From assembly GCA_024232965.1 (NCBI GenBank), contig JACKQF010000011.1, positions 29,310-93,309 on the forward strand: a DNA stretch of 64,000 nt. The letters run 5' to 3'. Every line of letters starts with the position of its first letter. The first letter of the stretch is position 1. The stretch is from Verrucomicrobiaceae bacterium (GTDB taxonomy: Bacteria > Verrucomicrobiota > Verrucomicrobiia > Verrucomicrobiales > Verrucomicrobiaceae). The notes below the pieces were generated by a model. It was not told the origin of the DNA, searched no databases, and was given only the letters and a program-made list of their open reading frames with translations. Shown in pieces: positions 41,038 through 48,515 of the stretch. The translations under genes and the position numbers were made by a program.

Positions 41038-42282
41038 CTACGACTTTGCGGATTCGAGCGCTGACAAACGCTGTTCCAGAGGAGGGTGGGAGTAGTGAAG
41101 TCCGACGTAAAAAGGGTGTGGCATCGGGTGGGAGAGGTGGTCGGCGCTCAGTTTCATGAGAGCGTCCATCAAGGGTTGCGGGCCCTTGACTGCTTCGCTG
41201 GCATAGGCGTCCGCTTGGAATTCGTGGCGGCGGCTGATGGCGCTGGTTAGCACACTTAGAAGAGTCGATAGCGGACGATAGAGGATTGAAAAAAGCATCA
41301 TGCCCATGCCGATGGGTCGGCCTTCGACGCCGAATGCATCAAACATTCCCTGGGACTTCAGGCCCAGATGCAAGAGGCCAAAGAGTAGCCCCATCTCCAG
41401 CAACCCCACCACCAGATGCACCGGTACATGCCCGCGCTTCTGGTGCCCGATTTCGTGGGCCAAAACGGCGAGGAGTTCTTCCTGCGTGTGTCCTTCGATC
41501 AAGGTGTCATACAAAGCGATTCGCTTGTTTTTACCGAACCCAGCAAAGAAGGCGTTGGCCTTGGAACTGCGGCGTGATCCATCAACGACGCTGACGTCTT
41601 TGACTGGAAACTTTAATCTGTCTGCCATCGCCAAGATGGCCTGCCGAAGGGGGCCTTCTTCGAGGGGTTTGAACTTCAGGAACAATGGCATGATGAAGCG
41701 CGGCGCAGCCCATGTCATGGCGATGCTGAAGAGCGCGACGCTGACCCACGCATACACGGCGGCCCAAGGCTGCGTCGCAAAAAACCAGATGACCAGGGCT
41801 GTCACGGGGAGTCCCAGCAGCGCCATGAGGAAAAGGCTCTTGATCTGATCGCCAATGAAGGTTGCGGGGGTAGTGCGATTGAAGCCAAACTGGGCCTCCA
41901 CGCCAAAGGTATCCCACCACTGAAAGGGCAGCGAAAGCACGGTTTGCGCCAGCGTCAGAGCTGCCAAGGTTGCCACACCGGTCCAGACTTCGCCCCAGCC
42001 AAAGGCCGCCATTTTATGGTGCAGCCAGCCAAAGCCGCCGAGCCACCAAAAGGCGATCAGCACCCCCAGGAAGAAGGCATCACGGATCACTTCCACTCGA
42101 GCACTGGCTCCAGCATACTCGGCGGTATTGGCCAGTTTGTCTTTGTCATAGATCGCCCGCAACCGCTCTGGCAGGGGGCGAGAGAAGCGCGCTAGATTCA
42201 GCAGCGTGGCGAAGAGCTCGATGTGAAACAGAAGGAGCACTCCCACGAGGGCTAGCGCAAACCAGGGGTTGGACAAGGACAT
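41038..42282 (-). CDS. M48-family zinc metalloprotease (Ste24/CAAX-like)
   Basis: 414 residues from ATG 42282 (MSLSNPW); the frame goes on to 42453 but that part is in the divergent region and has no helix pattern. It has several membrane helices and the zinc motif HEIGH (276-280), with the third ligand Glu354 in 'HEFQADAYA'. 'SRRSSKANAFFAGFGKNKRIALYDTLI' is typical of the Ste24 type. In bacteria these inner-membrane proteases take part in membrane-protein quality control. Divergent from the carboxynorspermidine synthase gene. Confidence 0.93.
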   Translation of the reverse strand: MSLSNPWFALALVGVLLLFHIELFATLLNLARFSRPLPERLRAIYDKDKLANTAEYAGASARVEVIRDAFFLGVLIAFWWLGGFGWLHHKMAAFGWGEVWTGVATLAALTLAQTVLSLPFQWWDTFGVEAQFGFNRTTPATFIGDQIKSLFLMALLGLPVTALVIWFFATQPWAAVYAWVSVALFSIAMTWAAPRFIMPLFLKFKPLEEGPLRQAILAMADRLKFPVKDVSVVDGSRRSSKANAFFAGFGKNKRIALYDTLIEGHTQEELLAVLAHEIGHQKRGHVPVHLVVGLLEMGLLFGLLHLGLKSQGMFDAFGVEGRPIGMGMMLFSILYRPLSTLLSVLTSAISRRHEFQADAYASEAVKGPQPLMDALMKLSADHLSHPMPHPFYVGLHYSHPPLEQRLSALESAKS

Positions 42283-42365
42283 CGCGCACCATGGACCGTG
42301 ACATTGCGGATGCAACTCTGTTGGCCGCCCACTTCCCTGTGCTCCTGCACTGCGGCTTCTGGGCC

Positions 42366-42388
42366 GCGATGTCTCCTTTGGACATCGC
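42366..42388. repeat. Eight-base-arm hairpin in divergent intergenic region
   Basis: GCGATGTC and GACATCGC flank a seven-base loop in the 182-base gap between the divergent M48 and carboxynorspermidine synthase genes. No T tract follows on either side. It could be an operator or a dispersed palindrome; no further copy was seen in the window. Confidence 0.5.
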
Positions 42389-42464
42389 CAGGCCGCTACA
42401 AAATCACTGCAACTGAGACGAGTGTTTCTTGACACCTCTGCGCATCGCGGCACCCTTCGCCCCC

Positions 42465-43670
42465 ATGTCTCATCGTGTTCTTATCATCGGTGCCGGCGGC
42501 GTTGGCCGTGTCGTTACCCACAAATGCGCCCAGCTTCCTGAAGTCTTTGGCGAAATCATGCTGGCCAGCCGGACCAAGTCCAAGTGCGATAGCATCGCGG
42601 CAGAACTGAAGCGGCCCATCCAGACCGCGGCGGTCGATGCAGACAACGTCCCTGAACTGGTCAAGTTACTGCAGAGCTTCAAGCCGGAGGTCGTGATCAA
42701 TGTGGCATTGCCTTATCAAGATCTGACGATCATGGATGCCTGCCTTGAGGCCGGTGTGCACTACATCGATACCGCAAATTATGAGCCGAAGGACGTGGCC
42801 AAATTTGAGTATCACTGGCAGTGGGCCTATCAAGAGCGTTTCAAGAATGCGGGTCTTACCGCATTGCTCGGCTGCGGCTTTGACCCAGGGGTGACCAATG
42901 TGTACACCGCCTACGCGATGAAGCATCACTTCAGCAAGATCGACACGCTGGACATCATCGATTGCAATGCGGGTGATCACGGCAAGGCCTTTGCCACCAA
43001 TTTTAATCCCGAGATCAACCTCCGCGAAGTCACTGCGAACGGACGCTATTGGGAAAACGGTGCTTGGGTGGAGACCAAGCCGCTTGAAATCAAGAGCAGC
43101 TTTGATTTCCCAGATGGCATCGGCCCCAAGAACATCTACTGCCTCTACCACGAAGAGCTGGAGAGCCTGACGAAGCACTTCGAGATTCGTCGCGCACGCT
43201 TCTGGATGACCTTTGGTGACCAATACATCAAGCACATGGAAGTGCTGGTGAATGTGGGCATGACCCGCATCGATCCCGTCGTTCATCAGGGCGTCTCGAT
43301 CATCCCGATTGAGTTTCTCAAAACCCTGCTGCCAGAGCCGGGGACGCTGGGGTCCGATACGAAGGGCAAGACCTGCATCGGCAACTGGATCGAGGGCACC
43401 GGCAAAGACGGTCAGCCGCTGCGCTACTACGTTTACAACATCAAGGACCACCAAGACTGCTATGCCGAGACCAATAGCCAAGGCGTCAGCTACACTACGG
43501 GTGTGCCAGCCATGATCGCGGCTAAGCAATTGCTGACGAACGAAGAGTATCTTCAGCCAGGGGTGTGGAATGTGGAGCAGCTCAATCCAGATCCCTTCAT
43601 GGCTGATCTGAATGAGTACGGCCTGCCATGGATCGAGACCTGGCCCACTGAGCCGCTCCGATGCGGCTGA
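42465..43670 (+). CDS. Carboxynorspermidine/carboxyspermidine synthase (saccharopine DH family)
   Basis: 401 residues from ATG 42465 (MSHRVLIIGAGGVGRVV); an ATG at 42429 is in frame but precedes the dinucleotide loop by too much. The Rossmann motif GAGGVG is at the start; 'PEVVINVALPYQDLTIMDACLEAGVHYIDTANYE', 'GCGFDPGVTNVYTAYA', 'IDCNAGDHG' and 'KTCIGNWIEGTGKDGQP' fit the enzyme that joins aspartate-semialdehyde and a diamine with NADPH. It makes carboxy(nor)spermidine, which a decarboxylase then turns into (nor)spermidine. That decarboxylase is not in the window. Confidence 0.88.
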   Translation: MSHRVLIIGAGGVGRVVTHKCAQLPEVFGEIMLASRTKSKCDSIAAELKRPIQTAAVDADNVPELVKLLQSFKPEVVINVALPYQDLTIMDACLEAGVHYIDTANYEPKDVAKFEYHWQWAYQERFKNAGLTALLGCGFDPGVTNVYTAYAMKHHFSKIDTLDIIDCNAGDHGKAFATNFNPEINLREVTANGRYWENGAWVETKPLEIKSSFDFPDGIGPKNIYCLYHEELESLTKHFEIRRARFWMTFGDQYIKHMEVLVNVGMTRIDPVVHQGVSIIPIEFLKTLLPEPGTLGSDTKGKTCIGNWIEGTGKDGQPLRYYVYNIKDHQDCYAETNSQGVSYTTGVPAMIAAKQLLTNEEYLQPGVWNVEQLNPDPFMADLNEYGLPWIETWPTEPLRCG

Positions 43671-43743
43671 GCTTTACACGTCCTTAACATTTCTCTCCTC
43701 ACAGACTCATGCAGGCTTTACACGCAGGCGTGATCTGTGGACG

Positions 43744-44472
43744 ATGAGCGAGATGGATCCTGGACACCGGCTACTGATCATTGATGACGACGAGGGCTTA
43801 TGCGAGCTCCTCGCCGAATACCTCAGCCCGCTCGGCTATCAGGTCGAGCTGGTCCACACTGGGCCAGAGGGTGTGGTGCGCGCGACACAGGAGGAATGGC
43901 ATGCCGTGATCCTGGATGTGATGTTGCCTGGGATGGACGGCTTCGATGTGCTAAAGGCCATCCGCGCAAAATCCGCTGTCCCGGTGCTGATGCTCACGGC
44001 TCGCGGCGACGAGATGGATCGCATCGTGGGCCTGGAGGTGGGTGCCGATGATTATTTGCCCAAGACTTTTTCGACTCGTGAGCTCCTCGCGCGTCTCCGC
44101 GCTGTGACCCGGAGGACTGCCGCTGCGCCCACAACTTCACCGACTGCGCCTCTGGTGGAGATCGTTGTCGGGGATCTGCGCGTGCAACCGGAAGCTCGGC
44201 TGGCGGTTTTGGGTGACGAGCATCTGACGCTGACGCCCGTTGAGTTTGAGCTTTTGCTCAGCCTAGTAAAGGCCAAGGGCCGAGTCAAAACTCGCGATCA
44301 ATTGCTGGATGAGATCCGCGACCGTGAGTGGGAGGTCTTTGATCGCTCAGTCGATGTGCACATCTCTGCGTTGCGGAAAAAGCTAGGGGATGACCCAAAG
44401 CAGCCGCGCTTCATCCGGACGTATCGATCCGCCGGGTACATGTTCATCGATCCCGCCCGTGGCGGTCACTAA
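43744..44472 (+). CDS. OmpR/CpxR-type response regulator
   Basis: 242 residues from ATG 43744; the open frame begins at 43612 inside the previous gene, and the start is chosen by the receiver-domain border. Receiver: acidic residues D14-D16, phosphoacceptor Asp58 in 'VILDVMLPGMDG', Thr85 and Lys107. The usual cis-proline after the lysine is replaced by threonine ('YLPKTFS', Thr108). The winged-helix effector is about 150-240 ('LTPVEFELLLSLVKAKGRVKTRDQLLDEI', 'IRTYRSAGYMF'). It lies three bases before the kinase gene; the two form a CpxRA-like system, probably sensing the envelope. Confidence 0.95.
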   Translation: MSEMDPGHRLLIIDDDEGLCELLAEYLSPLGYQVELVHTGPEGVVRATQEEWHAVILDVMLPGMDGFDVLKAIRAKSAVPVLMLTARGDEMDRIVGLEVGADDYLPKTFSTRELLARLRAVTRRTAAAPTTSPTAPLVEIVVGDLRVQPEARLAVLGDEHLTLTPVEFELLLSLVKAKGRVKTRDQLLDEIRDREWEVFDRSVDVHISALRKKLGDDPKQPRFIRTYRSAGYMFIDPARGGH

Positions 44473-44475
44473 CGC

Positions 44476-46080
44476 ATGAAGATACGCCTCCCTATTCCGG
44501 CGAAGTTGTTGCTGTGGTTCACGCTGAATTTGGTTCTGCTGACGGCAGGTTTTTATGCCCTGTTCCGCTGGCAGTTTGGCGGCGTTTCCAATGGTCTGTT
44601 TGCCAGTATTGCTGGTCCAGCCGTGCAGCGAGTGGCTGAGGACGTTGGCGAAGAATTGCGCCAGTATCGGTCTGGAGAAGAATGGACGGAGGTCCTGCAA
44701 AGACGGGGGAAAGAGCTGGGGCTGGATCTAGCACTCTTTATTGATCCCGACCATCAAACGGGTGGAGCCCCTATGGAACTCCCAGCGGACTTGACGGAGA
44801 AACTTGTCGCTCAATTGCCCGATGCACCAAGACGCGAGGAGATCGAGGGTCGCCCCGAGCCGCCTCCCCCTCCGCCGGGCGAGGAGGGCGATGGACTGTC
44901 CTACCTCCTCGATAAAAGGCCCTTTCGAGGACACCCTGGTGGTCCACCGGGAGGCAGCCGACCAGGAATTCGCAAGGGACGTGCACCGATGCAGGACACG
45001 GATGTGGAGTATTTAAAGTTCGCCATGCGCGCTGGGCATCCCGCCTCCTACTGGATCGTCGTTCGGGTGCCGGTGCTAGAGGGGCCGGGTGGTTATCATC
45101 CGATGCTGCTCGTCTTGCGCTCAGACTCGATGTCTGGCGGTGGATTGTTTTTTGATCCCAAGCCCTGGCTGATCTGTGGGTTTGGTGCTGTATTGATCTC
45201 GGTGCTGTTGTGGGCGCCGCTGGCACTGGGGCTGACTGGGAGCCTTCGCAGGGTCACGGCGGCGACGCAGCGTATCGCGGGTGGGGATTTCACGGTGCGG
45301 GTTCCTGACAGTAACCGCCTCGATGAACTGGGGACACTTGGCGGGGCCGTGAATCAATTGGCGGAGCGGTTGGATGGCTATGTCAGCGGGCAGCGGCGTT
45401 TCATGGGCGATGTGGCGCATGAGCTCTGCTCGCCCATCGCCCGCATGCAGGCTGCCTTGGGGATCCTATCTCAGCAGCCCGATGAAGGCGGTAAGCAGAG
45501 CCGGTTGATCAGTCGTTTGGAGTCGGAGTTGGGGGAGATGAGTCAACTTGTCAGCGAGGTGCTCTCATTCTCCAAGGCGGCACTGGGCCAGACGGGGCAG
45601 GGGGCCAAGCTTGAACAGGTGAATCTCGCGGCCATTGTTGCAGAGGTTATCGAACGGGAAAAAGGTGCAGCCTCGGTTGAAGCTGCCATCTCCCCCGAAG
45701 CTTTGGTCTGGGGGGATTCAAGACTCATCTCTCGCGCTTTGGCGAACGTCCTACGCAATGCGGTCCGCTATGCTGCCGAGGGCGGTCCGATCCAAATCAG
45801 CGCGATTCCCCGACATGGCAAAATGGCGGTGACGGTGGCAGATCATGGGCCGGGTGTTGCTGTGGAAAATCTGCCGCGCCTCTTCGATGCCTTTTACCGC
45901 CCCGATGCTTCGCGCACAAGACGCACAGGCGGTGCCGGGCTGGGGCTCGCCATTGTGAAGTCGTGTGTCGAGGCCTGTGGTGGCGAAGCGACAGCAGAGA
46001 ATCGGGATGGTGGTGGACTGGCCGTGACGTTGAACTTTTTAATCACAGAACCTTCCAATCCGACAACACCCGCTGCATAG
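44476..46080 (+). CDS. CpxA-like sensor histidine kinase
   Basis: 534 residues. Membrane helix 1 about 10-30, periplasmic domain about 31-230, helix 2 about 231-255, HAMP about 252-304. The phosphoacceptor His315 is in 'VAHELCSPIARM', with N box 'NVLRNAVRYA' and ATP-lid motifs 'VADHGPGV' and 'GGAGLGLAIVKS'. The periplasmic part has a low-complexity insertion: 'RPEPPPPPPGEEGDG' and then 'GHPGGPPGGSRPGIRKGRAP' at about 126-172, rich in Pro/Gly and charge. The gene is three bases after the response regulator. The stimulus is unknown. Confidence 0.95.
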   Translation: MKIRLPIPAKLLLWFTLNLVLLTAGFYALFRWQFGGVSNGLFASIAGPAVQRVAEDVGEELRQYRSGEEWTEVLQRRGKELGLDLALFIDPDHQTGGAPMELPADLTEKLVAQLPDAPRREEIEGRPEPPPPPPGEEGDGLSYLLDKRPFRGHPGGPPGGSRPGIRKGRAPMQDTDVEYLKFAMRAGHPASYWIVVRVPVLEGPGGYHPMLLVLRSDSMSGGGLFFDPKPWLICGFGAVLISVLLWAPLALGLTGSLRRVTAATQRIAGGDFTVRVPDSNRLDELGTLGGAVNQLAERLDGYVSGQRRFMGDVAHELCSPIARMQAALGILSQQPDEGGKQSRLISRLESELGEMSQLVSEVLSFSKAALGQTGQGAKLEQVNLAAIVAEVIEREKGAASVEAAISPEALVWGDSRLISRALANVLRNAVRYAAEGGPIQISAIPRHGKMAVTVADHGPGVAVENLPRLFDAFYRPDASRTRRTGGAGLGLAIVKSCVEACGGEATAENRDGGGLAVTLNFLITEPSNPTTPAA

Positions 46081-46122
46081 GACTGTGAGATCGGTCCTTC
46101 CGGGGGCGTTTCCTTTGGCATC

Positions 46123-46839
46123 ATGCGTAACCTTTCTCTCCTCACTCGCTGGGCTCTCGGGGGCTTGCTTGCAGCGTCGTCTGCTTTTGCTCAAGAGCCC
46201 GCACCCTCTCCACCGCCAGCGCTCACGGAGTACGAAGGTCGCGTCATCGCCCGCACGATGCACTGGATGGGAGCTGACTGGTTGACTCGTCGCAAGCGCG
46301 AGACTGAAGAGGCCACGACGAAGATGCGGGCGGAACTCAAGCTAAAGCCCGGTATGGCGGTGTGCGACATGGGCTGCGGCAATGGCTTCCACACGCTGCC
46401 GATCTCGGCAGCAGTGGGTGATGCCGGCGTTGTTTATGCGGTGGACATCCAGCCAGAGATGCTCGCCATGGTCGAGAAGCAGATGGCGCAAAAGGGCATC
46501 AAGAACATCAAGACCATCCACAGCGAGCAGTACGATCCTAAGCTGCCGGAGAATTCCTGTGATTTGATCCTGATGGTGGATGTGTACCACGAATTCTCGC
46601 ACCCGGTGCAGATGCTCGCGGGCATGAAAAAAGCCCTCAAACCTGAGGGCCAAATCGTTCTGGTAGAATTCCGCACCGAGGACCCAGAGGTCCCCATCCG
46701 TCTGGAGCACAAAATGTCAAAAGATCAGATCCTCAAGGAGATGAAAGCCAATGGCTTCGTTCCCACCCGCAGCTTCGACGAACTCCCCTGGCAGCACATG
46801 ATGTGGTTCGGGAAGGTTGAGGCCGCAGCGGCGAAGTAA
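46123..46839 (+). CDS. Exported class I SAM methyltransferase-like protein
   Basis: 238 residues. 'MRNLSLLTRWALGGLLAASSAFA' is a signal peptide cleaved before QEPAP. The rest is a normal Rossmann methyltransferase: motif I 'VCDMGCGNGFHTLPI', 'VYAVDIQPEMLAMV', 'CDLILMVDVYHEFSHP', 'GQIVLVEFRTEDP'. SAM is not normally available outside the cytoplasm, so either the signal is not used, or the fold has another role, or substrate reaches it otherwise. Exported methyltransferase-like proteins of this sort recur in Planctomycetes and Verrucomicrobia in my recollection. The gene lies 42 bases after the kinase gene and may be its target. Confidence 0.82.
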   Translation: MRNLSLLTRWALGGLLAASSAFAQEPAPSPPPALTEYEGRVIARTMHWMGADWLTRRKRETEEATTKMRAELKLKPGMAVCDMGCGNGFHTLPISAAVGDAGVVYAVDIQPEMLAMVEKQMAQKGIKNIKTIHSEQYDPKLPENSCDLILMVDVYHEFSHPVQMLAGMKKALKPEGQIVLVEFRTEDPEVPIRLEHKMSKDQILKEMKANGFVPTRSFDELPWQHMMWFGKVEAAAAK

Positions 46840-46874
46840 GAACCATTCGCCAACGGCCGATGAGGCAGCCCATC

Positions 46875-46942
46875 GTGGAGCAGACATTCCTGTCTGCTTC
46901 AAGGATAGCTGGCAAGGCAGCAGACAAGAGTGTCTGCGTCAC
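46875..46942. mobile_element. MITE/REP-like palindromic element, short copy
   Basis: Two 23-base ends (46875-46897 and 46920-46942) are inverted repeats of each other (19 of 23 matches). Each end is itself a hairpin: GCAGACA-TTCC-TGTCTGC at 46880 and GCAGACA-AGAG-TGTCTGC at 46920. Total 68 bases. It fills the convergent gap between the exported methyltransferase and the NtrC-like gene, ending one base before the latter's stop codon. A longer copy is at 53712. Confidence 0.85.
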
Positions 46943-46943
46943 T

Positions 46944-48314
46944 TTACGCGGTGGTTTTGCGCTCGGAATTGAGATCCATCTTGCGATAGAGCGTGGCGAT
47001 GCTGATTCCCAGCATGCTGGCGGTCTTTTCGCGGGAGCCGTTGTTGTACTTGAGCGTCTCCTGGATAAACACGCGCTCTTGGGCCTTGATGAAATCGTCC
47101 AGCGGTGAGCCGATGGGCAGCTTCATCACGCCGGGGCCAGAGGCCGCTGGCACTTCGACTTGCTGGCTGACCTTGGTCGGCAGATCGGTTGGCTGGATGC
47201 GGTCGCCCTCGCTCAGCGCGCAGGCGCGTTCGACGGCGTTGCGTAGTTCGGAGATGTTGCCTGGCCAGGCGTATTTTTCCAAGAACTCCAACGCATTCAC
47301 GTCGATGCTCTTCGGCTTCGCGTCGATGCGTTCGGCCAGTTCCTTCAGGAAGTGCTCCACCAGCGGGCGGATGTCATCGCGCCGATTGCGCAGCGGAGGG
47401 ATGCGCATCGGGACGACGGAGAGCTTGTAGAAGAGGTCTTCGCGGAAGGTGCCTGCCTGGGTCAGGTCCTCAAGAGGCACCGTGGTGGAAACGATCAGCC
47501 GGAAGTCTGGCGCGGCATTGCCGTTGGATCCCCAACTCTTGCGGGCCTGGCATTCGTCCAAAAAGGTATTGAGCTGTGCCTGGATCCGCTGCGGTAGTTG
47601 GTTCACCTCCGCAAGGTGAAGGGTGCCGCCGTTGACTCGGGAAAAGATCCCACCCTGCTGGCTGCTTCCGTGGCCAAAAAGTTCTGCCTCCAGCACGTCC
47701 TCTGGCATGGCGCTGCACTGCAGTTCTTTGTATGGGGCAGCGTTGCGGCGGCTGGCCTCATGCAGCGCGCGCGCCACCATGTGCTTGCCTACGCCAAACT
47801 CGCCCTCGATCAAGACGGGGCTGTCGTTGTCGGCTACGCGGCGGACCATCTCAAAAATGCGTTGAATGGCATCGCTGTGTCCGATCAGCTTTGAAGAGTT
47901 AGCAGTTCGTACGCTGCTGGTCAGGGTGGCGGAATTTGTGATCGCACCACCGTTCTTCCGGGCCAATGCCTGGTTCACCGTCTTGATCAGGTCGCCCAAG
48001 TCAAAGGGTTTGGTCAGGTAGTCAAAGGCACCCAATCGCATGGCTTCGACGGCGGTCTCCACGCTGCCGTGGCCAGTCACCATGATGACGGCGGTATTGG
48101 GGAACTCTTCGCCAAAGGTCTTCACCAAATCCAGACCATTCACATCGCCGATTCGCAAATCGACAATGACCAAATCAGGGGACTGTGCGCGCACTGCCGC
48201 AAGCCCCTCTGCTCCCGTCTGGAAACCAAATACGGTGTGTCCGGCGGCTCGGCAAAGCTTGCTCATCAGCTCCAAGATCGCTGCTTCGTCATCTATGATT
48301 ACCAGTTTAGCCAT
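46944..48314 (-). CDS. NtrC-like response regulator, AAA+ degenerate
   Basis: 456 residues from ATG 48314 (MAKLVIIDDE); the frame extends upstream to 48401 without cause. The receiver has Asp52 and Lys102. The AAA+ domain has Walker A GEFGVGKH (171-178) but at the place of Walker B reads 'GGTLHLAEV' (229-237), with Ala235 instead of the catalytic Asp. The sigma54-contact loop GAFTGA is missing (region 'GHGSSQQGGIFSRV', 214-227). The arginine-finger segment 'FREDLFYKLSV' is present, and the Fis-type HTH lies at about 420-446. The protein therefore probably binds DNA in response to phosphorylation but may not activate sigma54 polymerase by ATP hydrolysis. No kinase is adjacent. Confidence 0.88.
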   Translation of the reverse strand: MAKLVIIDDEAAILELMSKLCRAAGHTVFGFQTGAEGLAAVRAQSPDLVIVDLRIGDVNGLDLVKTFGEEFPNTAVIMVTGHGSVETAVEAMRLGAFDYLTKPFDLGDLIKTVNQALARKNGGAITNSATLTSSVRTANSSKLIGHSDAIQRIFEMVRRVADNDSPVLIEGEFGVGKHMVARALHEASRRNAAPYKELQCSAMPEDVLEAELFGHGSSQQGGIFSRVNGGTLHLAEVNQLPQRIQAQLNTFLDECQARKSWGSNGNAAPDFRLIVSTTVPLEDLTQAGTFREDLFYKLSVVPMRIPPLRNRRDDIRPLVEHFLKELAERIDAKPKSIDVNALEFLEKYAWPGNISELRNAVERACALSEGDRIQPTDLPTKVSQQVEVPAASGPGVMKLPIGSPLDDFIKAQERVFIQETLKYNNGSREKTASMLGISIATLYRKMDLNSERKTTA

Positions 48315-48366
48315 AATGTTAGTCGTTGTTGAGAGGCAAATTTGATTATCAAAGAAGCTAAATGAA

Positions 48367-48415
48367 AAGGCCCGCAGCGTCAAACGGGAAACTTCTCCCA
48401 ACTGCGAGCCTTTTG
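48367..48415 (-). terminator. Terminator of the polysaccharide operon
   Basis: AAGGC-c-CGCAG (48367-48377) pairs with CTGCG-a-GCCTT (48402-48412) through one mismatch. On the minus strand TTTTCATTT follows the stem, and on the plus strand TTTTG. It lies about 100 bases beyond the O-antigen ligase stop and before the NtrC-like gene. Confidence 0.75.
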
Positions 48416-48515
48416 TAGATTTTCCGTTCTGTGGGCTATTTTTCGATCATTTTGATAGAAACAAGACGACTTTTTGTTCCTAAAACTGCGCAAAATTGAT
48501 GATTGAGGGCCTTTG

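Noticed and set aside
42666..43529. 287-codon minus-strand frame
   Set aside because: Opposite the carboxynorspermidine synthase gene; no protein features.
46944..48314. Ordinary sigma54 activator
   Set aside because: The GAFTGA loop and Walker B aspartate are absent, so the standard annotation would mislead.
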